64,000 nucleotides of DNA from Pseudomonadota bacterium (GTDB lineage Bacteria > Pseudomonadota > Gammaproteobacteria > Steroidobacterales > Steroidobacteraceae), in assembly GCA_023433705.1 (NCBI GenBank), contig JAEYUC010000021.1, positions 18,930-82,929 of the forward strand, written 5' to 3'. Both the position numbers and the translations under genes were made by a program. A model generated the notes under the pieces. That model did not search any database, was not told where the DNA came from, and saw only the letters and a list, made by a program, of their open reading frames with translations. How positions within the stretch are numbered: position 1 is the first letter of the stretch; every line of letters starts with the position of its first letter. This document shows, piece after piece, positions 33,734 through 42,490 of the stretch.

Positions 33734-35953
33734 TCAGCCCGCATCCCGCGCGGATTCGTCGATGAGGAACGCGCCGGGCGTCGCGGCGGCCAGCACCGGC
33801 AGGACGTCGAGCACCTCGCGGATCGGCACGGGCCTGGCGATGGCGAATCCCTGGCCGTAGTCGACCCCGAGCGCGCGGACGCGCGTGCGGATCTCCTCGG
33901 TCTCGACGTATTCGGCGACTGTGGTGATGTCCATCGCGCGGGCGAGTTGCGCGATGGCGCGCACCATCGACTCGGCGCGCTCGTCGCGCAGGATGTCGCG
34001 TACGAAGCTGCCGTCGATCTTGAGCATCGAAACGGGCATGGCGCGCAGGTAGGAAAGTGACGACAGGCCGGTGCCGAAGTCGTCGAGCGCCACGCCGCAG
34101 CCGAGCTTGCGCAGGCGGGACATGAGCGCTTCGGCGTCCTTCATGCTCGCGACCGCAGCGCTCTCCGTGAGCTCGAAGCAGAACACGGCCGGATTGATGC
34201 GGCTGTTCTCGATGCTGCGGATCACGTAGTCGGGGAACTCCTCGTCGGTGAGCGACTGGCCGGAGAAATTGATCGTGAAGCTGACCGGCGCCTTCGCCAG
34301 CAATTCGCGCCGCGGACGCAGTAGTTCGATCACGGTCGAGATCACCCAGCGGTCGATCGTCGGCATCATCTGGTAACGCAGCGCCGCCGACAGGAAACGG
34401 TCCGGGCCGATGCTGTTGCCCTCGGGATCGACCATGCGCAGCAGAAGCTCGTAGTGCGGCTTCGCCTGTCCGTCATCGACGAACGGCAGGATCATCTGCG
34501 CCTCGAGACGCAGGCGATTCTCGGCGAGCGCCGCGCGCACGTCGGTGGCGACGTTGATGTCGGTGAATCGGCGGATGATGCTGACGTCGTTTTCCTGGAA
34601 GGTCTCGAGGCGATTGCGGCCGCGGTCCTTGGCGGCCTTGCACGCCGATTCCGCCTCGGCGAGCGAGCGGCCAATGTCGCCGTCCTGCCCCTTGAACGGC
34701 GTGACGCCGAGGCTGATCGACAGCCGGAATCGCGCGTCGACGTGCGCGCTGGACAGGCGCGTGACGCCTTCGCGCAGGCCTTCGCCGAACATCGCGGCTT
34801 CGTCGATCTCCGAGGGCATCACCACCGCGAAGCGGTCGCCCGAGATGCGCGCCGCGACGGAGTTGGGCGGCAGGTGTTTGCGCAGCAGGTCGCCGATCTG
34901 CGCGATGGCCTGGTCGCCGACGTGCATGCCGAAGTTTTCGTTGATGACGTGCAATTCGTCGATGTCGACGTACAGCAGGCTCCAGCGCTGCGTGCGCGCC
35001 TGCGCGTCCTGGAACGTGAGCTTCACGCGCTGCTCGAGCGCCGCGCGCGTGAGCAATCCGGAAAGCGTGTCGTAACTGGTTTCGATGCTGGCCGCGACCT
35101 TGCGCGCGAGCAGGTCGGCGAGATGCACGTCGCGCCCTACGAACTCCGGCGCCTCGAGGCGGCGGAACAGCGCGAGCACGCCCGAGGTTCGGCCCGAACC
35201 CTGGCGCAGCGGACAGGCGAGGATGCGGTACGGAATCGCGACCTGCCCAGCCTGCGTCGCGATCCGGTTGATGACGAGCGGATCGATGCGCGTCTGCGTG
35301 ATCGCGAGCAGCTGTTTCTGCGTGCGCGTCAGGATGCTGGCGTCGCCGGTGTCCGGATGCGTGAGCACGAGTCCCTTGTCCGGCACGACGATGCCGGCGA
35401 GCACGCACTTGAGATGTCCGGCCGCGTTCGCGAGCAGACCCTGCAGGTCGTCCGAGCCGCCGGACTGCGGATGCGTGCCGGTCACCGACAACAGTAGTTC
35501 GAGATCCTTGTCGCGCGCGGTCAGCGATTCGTTGAGCTGCTCGATGTCTGCGCGCGCGAGCAGGTCGCGGCGCAGCAGCTCGAGCGCCGGCTTGAGCTGG
35601 TCGTGCACGTAGGAGAACGGCAACACGTCGGCGGCCTTCTGCCGGTTGCACGCGATTGCGACCGCCGCGGCCACGTTGCCGTGCGCGTCGCGCAGCCAGA
35701 ATAGATAGGCCGGTCCGTCGTCGGGCAGCGCGCAGTGCTGGCCGACGCATTCGCGGTCCCCCTCGGTCTGCGCGATCGCCTGCAGCACCAGGCCGAACAG
35801 GTCCGGATTGGTGTCGGACGCGCTCGCCCACAGGAGCTTGCCCGTGTTGTCGAACAGGCACACGGATGCCGCGCGCGGCAGCAGCGCCCGCACGAGCTGA
35901 GCATAGGGCTCCATGGAGGATTCGAAGGTCATCAACGGGCGAACATCGCCCAT
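33734..35953 (-). CDS. Cyclic-di-GMP phosphodiesterase with degenerate GGDEF domain
   Basis: A 739-residue cytoplasmic signalling protein. An N-terminal sensory region (about 1-150, no membrane helices) is followed by a GAF-like part, then a GGDEF domain whose active site reads SGDRF, so diguanylate cyclase activity is probably lost. The C-terminal EAL domain has the signature as ELLLR, with the residues expected for activity: NFSGQSL, ELTESA, LDDFGTGLSSL, LKIDGSFV, AEYVETEE and YGQGFAIARP. It is therefore likely a c-di-GMP hydrolase. It lies between envC and ctpA on the same strand, linking c-di-GMP to cell-wall genes by position only. Confidence 0.9.
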   Translation of the reverse strand: MGDVRPLMTFESSMEPYAQLVRALLPRAASVCLFDNTGKLLWASASDTNPDLFGLVLQAIAQTEGDRECVGQHCALPDDGPAYLFWLRDAHGNVAAAVAIACNRQKAADVLPFSYVHDQLKPALELLRRDLLARADIEQLNESLTARDKDLELLLSVTGTHPQSGGSDDLQGLLANAAGHLKCVLAGIVVPDKGLVLTHPDTGDASILTRTQKQLLAITQTRIDPLVINRIATQAGQVAIPYRILACPLRQGSGRTSGVLALFRRLEAPEFVGRDVHLADLLARKVAASIETSYDTLSGLLTRAALEQRVKLTFQDAQARTQRWSLLYVDIDELHVINENFGMHVGDQAIAQIGDLLRKHLPPNSVAARISGDRFAVVMPSEIDEAAMFGEGLREGVTRLSSAHVDARFRLSISLGVTPFKGQDGDIGRSLAEAESACKAAKDRGRNRLETFQENDVSIIRRFTDINVATDVRAALAENRLRLEAQMILPFVDDGQAKPHYELLLRMVDPEGNSIGPDRFLSAALRYQMMPTIDRWVISTVIELLRPRRELLAKAPVSFTINFSGQSLTDEEFPDYVIRSIENSRINPAVFCFELTESAAVASMKDAEALMSRLRKLGCGVALDDFGTGLSSLSYLRAMPVSMLKIDGSFVRDILRDERAESMVRAIAQLARAMDITTVAEYVETEEIRTRVRALGVDYGQGFAIARPVPIREVLDVLPVLAAATPGAFLIDESARDAG

Positions 35954-36027
35954 CCGGGGGGCGTACGGCGTTGATGGAGTTGGCGTTTTCGCCGGCAGGC
36001 CCTAGGGGTCTGGAGTTAGAGGTCCAA

Positions 36028-37227
36028 CTACGGCGCGGCCTTGCTGAACCACGGTCGCGGGTCGACGGGTTTACCGCCCTTGCGGATCTCGAAATACAAC
36101 TCCGGGCGCGGCCGACCGCCCGAATCGCCCATGGTCGCGATGGTGTCGCCGGCGGTCACCCGTTCGCCGACGTCCTTGTAGAGCCGGTCGTTGTGACCGT
36201 AGAGACTGAGATAGCCGTCCCCGTGGTCGATGATGGTCAGAAGTCCCAGGCCCGACAGCCAGTCGGCGTACACCACGCGCCCGTGGTAGACCGCGCGCAC
36301 CGGCGTGCCCTGGGAACCCGCGACCAGCATGCCGTCCCACTTCATGCCGCCGGCGCGGATCTGTCCGTACGAGGCGACCAGTTTGCCGGCGGCCGGCCAG
36401 GCGAGTTTGCCGCGCAGCTTCGCGAACGCATCCTTGCTGTCGGTCGGAAACCTGTCGATGCGTTCGAGCGCGCGGCGCAGCTCGCGCACCAGTTTCTCGA
36501 GGCCGCCCTGCTGCTCCTTGAGACGCTCCAGTTCCTTCGCGCGATTCTTCGACTCGGCGTCGAGCGCGACCAGCGCGCGGCCGCGCCGCTCGCGCGCGGC
36601 CTGCAGGCGCGACACCTCGGCCGACTGGCGCTGCTCCAGCGCGGCGAGTCTTTCCTCCTCTTCCGCGAGTTTCGCGTCGAGCGAGTTCAGTTCCTCGATG
36701 TGTGAGTTGATCGCCGCGATCTGCTCGGCGCGCGCCTTTCCGAAGTAGCGGTAATACGCGAGCACGCGCCCCGCCTCGGCGGGATCGCGCTGGTTCAGCA
36801 GTAGTTTGATGGGCTCCCGCGTGCCGATCATGTGCGCGGCGCGGATCTGCCCGGCGAGCGTCTCGCGGTCGCGCGCCAGCGCCGCGTCCTCCTTGCGCCG
36901 CTGCTCCGCGAGCTCGGTGCGGCGCGCCGCGCGCTGCGAGCGTTCGCGCCGCAGCTTCTCGAGCTCGCCGCGCGCGTTGCCGACCGTCTTCTCCGATTCC
37001 TCGAGTTCCCGGGTGAGCTTGTCGCGCCGGTTCGCGTCGCGCTGCATCTCGGCCCGCACCTTCTCCATCTGCGCGCGGACGGCCTTGAGCTCGGCCTCGG
37101 CCTTTGCGGGGTCCTCCGCGGCCGGGAGAGCGCCGGCGACCATGCAGGCGAGCAGGACGGCGAGTGTGCGGACAACGGATCGAACGAAGGTCCGGCGGTA
37201 GGCCCGCAAGGGTTTCGGCATGGTCAT
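36028..37227 (-). CDS. envC: Murein hydrolase activator EnvC
   Basis: A 399-residue periplasmic protein with a signal peptide ending LPAAEDPA, long coiled coils (about 45-265, alternating Lys/Arg/Glu/Ala) and a C-terminal LytM domain. The LytM zinc ligands are missing (KWDGM in place of HxxxD; PELYFEI in place of HxH), as in EnvC, which activates amidases rather than cutting murein. The ATG at 37227 (MTMPKPLRAY) is chosen; the longer frame to 37374 overlaps the divergent rhodanese promoter and gene. It acts at the division septum with FtsEX and amidases. Confidence 0.93.
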   Translation of the reverse strand: MTMPKPLRAYRRTFVRSVVRTLAVLLACMVAGALPAAEDPAKAEAELKAVRAQMEKVRAEMQRDANRRDKLTRELEESEKTVGNARGELEKLRRERSQRAARRTELAEQRRKEDAALARDRETLAGQIRAAHMIGTREPIKLLLNQRDPAEAGRVLAYYRYFGKARAEQIAAINSHIEELNSLDAKLAEEEERLAALEQRQSAEVSRLQAARERRGRALVALDAESKNRAKELERLKEQQGGLEKLVRELRRALERIDRFPTDSKDAFAKLRGKLAWPAAGKLVASYGQIRAGGMKWDGMLVAGSQGTPVRAVYHGRVVYADWLSGLGLLTIIDHGDGYLSLYGHNDRLYKDVGERVTAGDTIATMGDSGGRPRPELYFEIRKGGKPVDPRPWFSKAAP

Positions 37228-37296
37228 ATTATTGCCGGGGATCGCCGGGTTATCGCCACTTCCTCGCGGAAAACAGGCGACGGTGGGAGCTGTCGT

Positions 37297-37302
37297 TATA
37301 AT
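37297..37302 (+). promoter_or_regulatory. -10 box TATAAT for the rhodanese-grxC-secB-gpsA group
   Basis: A perfect TATAAT 39 bp upstream of the rhodanese ATG in the 114-bp region divergent from envC. A T-rich stretch follows at 37311-37317. No convincing -35 hexamer is visible at 16-18 bp. Confidence 0.6.
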
Positions 37303-37341
37303 GCGCTCCCTTTTTTTACCGACCGGGATGTCCCGGGACGA

Positions 37342-37767
37342 ATGGAAAACCTGATCCAGTACGTGACCAATCATCCGCTGCTCGTGGGGGCCGCGGTGCT
37401 GGCCCTCGTGGTCGTGGTCGCCTTCGAATCGCGCCAGCGCGCCACTGCGTTCGCGGCCGTGTCCTCACAGGAGCTGATCCGCCTGATGAACCAGGGTGCG
37501 CTCGTGCTCGACATCCGCAAGCCCGAGGAATTCGAGGCGGGACACGTCAAGGGCGCCAAGCAGCTCCCGTCCGACAAGATCCTGACCGCCGGCGATACCT
37601 TCAAGCGCTTCAAGGACAAGCCCGTGGTCGTGTACTGCGAGTCGGGCTCCCTCGCCGCGGCCGCCGTGCGCCAGCTCAACGCGCAGGGTTTCACCAAGGC
37701 ATTCACGCTGCGCGGCGGCTTCGCCGGCTGGCGCGCGGAGCATCTGCCCGTCTCCAAGGCGGCGTAA
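37342..37767 (+). CDS. Membrane-anchored rhodanese-like protein (YibN type)
   Basis: A 141-residue protein with one N-terminal membrane helix (LLVGAAVLALVVVVAFESRQR) and a single rhodanese domain. The active-site Cys is in VVYCESGSLAAAA near residue 98, and the domain motif LVLDIRKPEEFEAGHVKGA precedes it. It resembles E. coli YibN, encoded in the same order before grxC and secB. It probably acts as a sulfurtransferase or membrane-biogenesis helper. The ATG at 37342 is preceded by GGGAC. Confidence 0.92.
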   Translation: MENLIQYVTNHPLLVGAAVLALVVVVAFESRQRATAFAAVSSQELIRLMNQGALVLDIRKPEEFEAGHVKGAKQLPSDKILTAGDTFKRFKDKPVVVYCESGSLAAAAVRQLNAQGFTKAFTLRGGFAGWRAEHLPVSKAA

Positions 37768-37779
37768 CCGCCGGTCCTG

Positions 37780-38040
37780 ATGACTCAGCCCAACGTAACC
37801 ATGTACACCACCAGCTGGTGTCCCTACTGCGATCGCGCTCGTCGGCTGCTTGGCTCGAAGCAGGTCGCGTTCCAGGAAATCGACGTCGAAGCGGCGCCCG
37901 CGAAGCGCGCCGAGATGCAACAGCGCAGTGGCCGCAGAACCGTGCCGCAGATTTTCATCGGCGACACCCACGTGGGCGGATCCGACGATCTGTACGCCCT
38001 CGAGAGTGCCGGCAAGCTCGATGCCCTGTTGGGCAGGTAA
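37780..38040 (+). CDS. grxC: Glutaredoxin 3 GrxC
   Basis: An 86-residue dithiol glutaredoxin with active site CPYC near residue 14 and the cis-Pro motif TVPQIFIGDTHVGGSDDL. It reduces disulfides with glutathione, whose reductase (gor) is also in this window. It lies 12 bp after the rhodanese gene and 36 bp before secB. Confidence 0.95.
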   Translation: MTQPNVTMYTTSWCPYCDRARRLLGSKQVAFQEIDVEAAPAKRAEMQQRSGRRTVPQIFIGDTHVGGSDDLYALESAGKLDALLGR

Positions 38041-38076
38041 GCCGGCCGCCGAAATTCTTCAACACAGGAAATCATC

Positions 38077-38568
38077 ATGGAAAACCAGACCGCGCCCGCG
38101 GCGAACCAGAATCCCAACGGCCCCACCCTCGCCGTGCAGTCCGTGTACCTCAAGGACTGCTCCTACGAAGCGCCGAAGGGCCCGCGAATCGAAGGCAACT
38201 GGAGCCCGCAGATTTCGCTCGACATCAACACGACGACCAACGTCATCACGCCCGAGCTCAACGAGATCGTCCTGACCGTGACGGTGGGCGCAAAGCAGGG
38301 CGAAGCGACCGCGTTCCTCGTCGAGGTGAAGCAGGCTGGCCTCTTCGTGATGCGCGGACTGAGCCAGGACGAGCAGCGCCGCATCATCGGCACCTTCTGC
38401 CCGAACTTCCTGTTCCCGTATGCGCGCGTCGCGGTCTCGCAGCTCGTGACGCAGGGAGGTTTCCCGAACTTCGTGCTGCCGCCGGTCGATTTCGACCAGC
38501 TGTTCGCGCAGGGCATGGCGCGCGCCGCCCAGCAGGCCGGCGCGGGCGGCCAGGGCACGCCGAACTGA
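38077..38568 (+). CDS. secB: Protein-export chaperone SecB
   Basis: A 163-residue SecB, a tetrameric cytoplasmic chaperone that keeps preproteins unfolded for SecA. Family segments include LAVQSVYLKDCSYEAPKGP near residue 12, FLVEVKQAGLF near 83 and FCPNFLFPYARVAVSQLVTQGGFPNFVLPPVDF near 108-138. AGGA lies upstream of the ATG. SecB occurs mainly in Proteobacteria, which supports the taxonomic reading. Confidence 0.96.
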   Translation: MENQTAPAANQNPNGPTLAVQSVYLKDCSYEAPKGPRIEGNWSPQISLDINTTTNVITPELNEIVLTVTVGAKQGEATAFLVEVKQAGLFVMRGLSQDEQRRIIGTFCPNFLFPYARVAVSQLVTQGGFPNFVLPPVDFDQLFAQGMARAAQQAGAGGQGTPN

Positions 38569-38596
38569 TCGGCGCCCCGGCCGAGCGGCGCGACAC

Positions 38597-39637
38597 GTGA
38601 GCGGGACCAAGCCCAGCGAATCGCCGAACGGCCTGGCGCACGCACCGGTCGCCGTGCTCGGCGCCGGTTCATGGGGAACGGCGCTCGCGATCCAGTTCGC
38701 GCGCGCCGGTCACCCGACGCGGCTCTGGAGCCGCAACCCGGACGACGCCGCCGCGATGAGCGCGGGCCGCGTCAACCAGCGCTATCTACCCGACGCGCGT
38801 TTTCCCGACGGTATCGCCGTGCACGGCGACCTCGCGGAAGCCGTGTCGGGCGCCGTCGCGATCATCATCTCGGTTCCGAGCCACGCGTTGCGCGAGCTGT
38901 TCGCGCGGTTGAAGCCGCTGCTCGCGCGCGACGCGCGCGTCGCGTGGGCCACGAAGGGCTTCGAACTCTCCACGGGCAAACTACCGCACCAGGTGGCGCG
39001 CGAAGTGCTCGGCGACGATTACCCGGTCGCGGTGTTGTCCGGCCCCACCTTCGCGCGCGAAGTCGGCCTGGGTTTGCCGACGGCGATGACCATCGCTTCC
39101 GCGGATCCCGACTACGCCACATACCTGGCGCGCGCGCTGCACGCGTCGAACTTCCGCGCCTACACGTCGACGGACATCGTAGGCGTCGAAGTAGGCGGCG
39201 CGGTCAAGAACGTGCTCGCGGTGGGCGCGGGCCTGTGCGACGGCCTCGGTTTCGGCGCGAACACGCGCATCGCGCTCATCACGCGTGGCTTGACGGAAAT
39301 CACGCGGCTCGGCGTCGCGCTGGGCGGGCGCGCCGAAACGTTCATGGGGCTCGCCGGCCTCGGCGATCTCGTGCTCACGTGCACGGACAACCAGTCGCGC
39401 AACCGGCGCTTCGGCCTGGCGCTCGCGGCCGGCAAGACGCCGGAGCAGGCGTTGCGCGAGATCGGGCAGGTGGTCGAGGGCTACAGCGCCGCGCGCGCGG
39501 TGCACGAGGTCGCATTGCGCGAGAACGTCGACATGCCCATCGCGCGCGGTATCTATCGCATCCTCTACGAGAACGAGCCGGCGAAGGACGTCGTCAAGGA
39601 ATTGATGACGCGCCCGATCCGCGCCGAGGTCGAGTAG
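38597..39637 (+). CDS. gpsA: Glycerol-3-phosphate dehydrogenase [NAD(P)+] GpsA
   Basis: A 346-residue enzyme making sn-glycerol-3-phosphate for phospholipids. The nucleotide loop VLGAGSWGTALA is near residue 19, the catalytic Lys region GVEVGGAVKNVLAVGAGLCDGLG near 195, and GLAGLGDLVLTCT near 250. The start is GTG at 38597, 28 bp after secB, the conserved secB-gpsA order of gammaproteobacteria. It abuts trmL with no spacer between the two stop codons. Confidence 0.96.
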   Translation: MSGTKPSESPNGLAHAPVAVLGAGSWGTALAIQFARAGHPTRLWSRNPDDAAAMSAGRVNQRYLPDARFPDGIAVHGDLAEAVSGAVAIIISVPSHALRELFARLKPLLARDARVAWATKGFELSTGKLPHQVAREVLGDDYPVAVLSGPTFAREVGLGLPTAMTIASADPDYATYLARALHASNFRAYTSTDIVGVEVGGAVKNVLAVGAGLCDGLGFGANTRIALITRGLTEITRLGVALGGRAETFMGLAGLGDLVLTCTDNQSRNRRFGLALAAGKTPEQALREIGQVVEGYSAARAVHEVALRENVDMPIARGIYRILYENEPAKDVVKELMTRPIRAEVE

Positions 39638-40102
39638 TTAGCCAGCGGATCCCGCGAAGCCGAGCTGGCGCCAGGCTTCGTACACCGCGATCGCCGCCGC
39701 GTTGGAGAGGTTGAGGCTGCGGTTGCCCGCGAGCATGGGCAGCGACAACACGTTTTCGGGCGCGATGTCGGCCAGCACCTGCGGCGGCAGGCCGCGGCGC
39801 TCGGAACCGAACAACAACACGTCTCCCGGCTCGAAGCGTGCATCCACGTGACGACACGAGCTGCCCGTCTCGATCGCGAACCAGCGTCCGCTCAGCGCCG
39901 CGCGCGCCGCGGCATAATTCTTGTGGACGTGCACGGTCGCGAGCTCGTCGTAGTCGAGACCGGCGCGGCGCACCGACTTGCGGTCCAGCCGGAAACCGAG
40001 CGGCTCGATCAGGTGCAGCTCACACCCGGTATTGGCCGCCAGCCGGATCAGGTTGCCGGTGTTGGGCGGAATCTCCGGCTCGAAGATGACGACGTGGAAC
40101 AT
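39638..40102 (-). CDS. trmL: tRNA (cytidine/uridine-34-2'-O)-methyltransferase TrmL
   Basis: A 154-residue SPOUT methyltransferase that modifies the wobble base of tRNA-Leu isoacceptors. Motifs are EPEIPPNTGNLIRLAANTGCELHLIEPLGF at the N terminus, LLFGSERRGLP near 98 and LPMLAGNRSLNLSNAAAIAVYEAWRQ near 120 (the trefoil-knot SAM site). It is convergent with gpsA (its stop is adjacent) and 12 bp downstream of the TonB-domain gene. Confidence 0.95.
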   Translation of the reverse strand: MFHVVIFEPEIPPNTGNLIRLAANTGCELHLIEPLGFRLDRKSVRRAGLDYDELATVHVHKNYAAARAALSGRWFAIETGSSCRHVDARFEPGDVLLFGSERRGLPPQVLADIAPENVLSLPMLAGNRSLNLSNAAAIAVYEAWRQLGFAGSAG

Positions 40103-40114
40103 CGACGGCCGGGA

Positions 40115-41467
40115 TCATTCCTGTAGTTTGAACGAGATGCGGATGCTCGAGAGTCCGTAGTCGCACTCGTTGGTGAACTTGCCGCTGCTGATCGTGTCGA
40201 GCGCGGCCGCGTCCAGCGACGGATGCCCGCTCGACTGCGCGATCTCGGCGTCGACGACCTCTTCACTGCCGGGCGGCACGAAGTAACGCACGACCACCGA
40301 TCCTTCGATGCCGCGCTGGCGCGCATCGGCCGGATAGAACTGCTGCGCATCGATCTGCGTCTTCAGCCGCGCGCGGCATTTTCCGGCCGCCACGTTTTCG
40401 GCGAGCTTGGGGATCGCCTTGCAGTCGACCTTCATCGCGCCCTTGTCTGGCTGCTCATACACGTCGCCGAGAATGAGACGGCGCGTGACCTTGGGACCGA
40501 TCAGCACCTCGCGCGTGAGCACCGCCGGCTCGCCGGTGACGAAATCCTTCGAGCGCAGTTCGGCCTTGCAGGACATGAACTCCTGCTCGTTGTTGGAAAC
40601 GTCGACGAAGGCGAGACGCTGCGCGCCGCGGCAATTGCCGGCGAGGTTCCAGGCGCATTCATGGTGGTAGTCGTTGGTGTAGGCCACGAAGCCGTGTCCC
40701 TTCGAGGCCTTTGCATCGCGCCCGCCGCGCGCGAACTCCTGCGACTGCACCGGCTTGAACCGCTCGCGGCGCTTCAGCATCGCGGCGACGACCTTGGATG
40801 CCTCGGCCTCGGCGCGAGTGCGATCGGCCTCGGGCACGTTCTGCTGGATGGCGTTCAGCGCTTCGGCGTCGAAGCCCGCCTCGCCGGTGGGTTTCGGCGC
40901 CGCGGAATTGACCGCGTCCCAGTATCCGGCCGCCGCGCGCGCGTAGACGTAACGCTGGAACGGATCGGGGCGCCTGCCGTCCGGCGCGTAGAGGACGATG
41001 AGGCGCTGGGCGGCCGGCAGGTAGTCGAGCATCACGGCCTTCTTGAGCCAGCGCTCCACCTCGGCGTAGTCGACGTCACCGCAGGTGATGTTCGTCGCGA
41101 GGTCGGCGAGACCGCGCGCGGCGCGGTCATGACCGAGTTCGTCGGCTTTCAGCAGCGCGTTGCGCGCGTCGACGCAGTCGGAACGGGTGACCGCGACGTA
41201 TGCGATCTGGCTGCCGGCCAGCACGCCCGCGCGTGCGCGGCCGGCCTTGAGCTCGTCGAGCCAGCGCGTCAACTGCTGCTCCGCCGTGATGGGCTTGCCG
41301 CCGAGCTTCACCTCGAGCAGCGAGAACGCGTCCTCGTACCCGGGGGTTTCGGGGACGACATCCGAGGCGGAGAACTGGGGCGTCGGCGCGCCGGCGGGTG
41401 CTGTGGGGGTCTGGGCGCTGGCGGTGGCGGCGGCCAGGACGAGTGCGAGGTAGCGGAGGGTGTGCAT
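40115..41467 (-). CDS. Periplasmic protein with Sel1-like and TonB C-terminal regions
   Basis: A protein of about 450 residues with a signal peptide (MHTLRYLALVLAAATASAQ), a helical N-terminal part with short-repeat character (about 60-170), a Cys-containing middle domain and a C-terminal TonB-like domain from about residue 370 (GIEGSVVVRYFVPPGSEEVVDAEI). It lacks the TonB N-terminal membrane anchor and Pro/Lys linker, so it is not an ordinary TonB; such proteins are annotated as energy-transducer-like. Function unknown. The ATG at 41467 is chosen over 41485. It diverges from the DHODH gene by 26 bp. Confidence 0.8.
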   Translation of the reverse strand: MHTLRYLALVLAAATASAQTPTAPAGAPTPQFSASDVVPETPGYEDAFSLLEVKLGGKPITAEQQLTRWLDELKAGRARAGVLAGSQIAYVAVTRSDCVDARNALLKADELGHDRAARGLADLATNITCGDVDYAEVERWLKKAVMLDYLPAAQRLIVLYAPDGRRPDPFQRYVYARAAAGYWDAVNSAAPKPTGEAGFDAEALNAIQQNVPEADRTRAEAEASKVVAAMLKRRERFKPVQSQEFARGGRDAKASKGHGFVAYTNDYHHECAWNLAGNCRGAQRLAFVDVSNNEQEFMSCKAELRSKDFVTGEPAVLTREVLIGPKVTRRLILGDVYEQPDKGAMKVDCKAIPKLAENVAAGKCRARLKTQIDAQQFYPADARQRGIEGSVVVRYFVPPGSEEVVDAEIAQSSGHPSLDAAALDTISSGKFTNECDYGLSSIRISFKLQE

Positions 41468-41480
41468 GGGGCGCGCATCG

Positions 41481-41486
41481 TACAAT
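41481..41486 (+). promoter_or_regulatory. Candidate -10 box TACAAT for the DHODH gene
   Basis: TACAAT ends seven bases before the ATG at 41494, so transcription would start at the A of the start codon (leaderless). There is no Shine-Dalgarno. A -35 hexamer is not clear and would lie inside the divergent gene. Confidence 0.4.
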
Positions 41487-41493
41487 GCGCGCC

Positions 41494-42444
41494 ATGGCTG
41501 CCGCTCCTGAGAACGTAGATAACCCGCTGCTCACCTCGTTCTGCGGGATGGAACTCAACTCCCCGATCGTGTTGTTGTCCGGATGCGTCGGGTTCGGCGA
41601 GGAATACACGCGCGTCGAGGGTTTTTCGAATCGCGACGTGGGAGCGATCGTATTAAAGGGAACCACGGGCCAGGCCCGACTCGGCAACAAGCCCCACCGC
41701 GTGTACGAAACGCCGTCGGGCATGCTCAACGCGATCGGGCTGCAGAACCCCGGCGCCGAATACGTGGTGAAGAAGATCCTGCCGACGCTGGATTTTCGCG
41801 AGACCCGTTTCTTCGCGAACGTTTCGGGCTCGACCATCGAGGAGTACGCCGAGGTCACGCGCCGGTTCGACGACTCGCCGATCGACGCCATCGAGATCAA
41901 CATTTCCTGCCCGAACGTGAAGGAAGGCGGCGTCGCGTTCGGAAACTATCCGGACATGTCGGCGAAGGTGGTCGAGGCCTGCCGCAAGGCGACTTCGAAG
42001 CCCATCATTACGAAGCTGTCACCCAACCAGACGGACATCCGCGAGAACGCGCGGCGCTGCATCGAAGCGGGCACCAACGGGCTCGCGGTCATCAACACCG
42101 TGATGGGCATGGCCATCGACGTGAAGTCGCGCCGGCCGGTGATCGGCAACGTGCAGGGTGGATTGTCCGGGCCGGCGATCAAGCCGATCGCGCTGCTCAA
42201 GGTGCACCAGGCCTACGACGTGGCGAAGAAACACGGCGTGCCGATCATCGGACAGGGCGGCATCACCACCGTCGACGACGCGCTCGAGTTCCTGATTGCC
42301 GGCGCCACGACCGTGGGCCTGGGGACTGGGCTTTTCTACGATCCGCTTCTGTGCCGCAAGATCAATGCGGGCGTGGCGGACTATCTGCGGGCTAACAACT
42401 TGCGGAGAGTCGGAGACCTGGTCGGTTCGCTGCGCACGGACTGA
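41494..42444 (+). CDS. Dihydroorotate dehydrogenase, class 1B (PyrD catalytic subunit-like)
   Basis: A 316-residue FMN-binding TIM barrel. The motifs GMLNAIGLQNPG near residue 77, INISCPNVKEGGVAFG near 130 (active-site Cys, as in class 1 enzymes rather than the Ser of class 2) and GQGGITTVDDALEFLIAGATTVGLGT near 255 match PyrDB-type enzymes. These oxidise dihydroorotate to orotate in pyrimidine synthesis and normally need the electron-transfer subunit PyrK, not encoded nearby. Gammaproteobacteria usually have the membrane class 2 enzyme, so this may be a second enzyme or a replacement. An upstream in-frame ATG at 41485 is possible. Confidence 0.88.
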   Translation: MAAAPENVDNPLLTSFCGMELNSPIVLLSGCVGFGEEYTRVEGFSNRDVGAIVLKGTTGQARLGNKPHRVYETPSGMLNAIGLQNPGAEYVVKKILPTLDFRETRFFANVSGSTIEEYAEVTRRFDDSPIDAIEINISCPNVKEGGVAFGNYPDMSAKVVEACRKATSKPIITKLSPNQTDIRENARRCIEAGTNGLAVINTVMGMAIDVKSRRPVIGNVQGGLSGPAIKPIALLKVHQAYDVAKKHGVPIIGQGGITTVDDALEFLIAGATTVGLGTGLFYDPLLCRKINAGVADYLRANNLRRVGDLVGSLRTD

Positions 42445-42490
42445 CTTCCGTCAGCCCGCGCGCAGCGTTCCAGGCAACTTCATCCCTGCG

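Noticed and set aside
36028..36430. Active LytM endopeptidase
   Set aside because: Both zinc-ligand motifs are replaced, as expected for EnvC, so peptidase activity is not claimed.
40223..41518. 431-codon open frame opposite the TonB-domain gene
   Set aside because: Antisense shadow; the minus strand gives a signal peptide and a TonB C-terminal domain.
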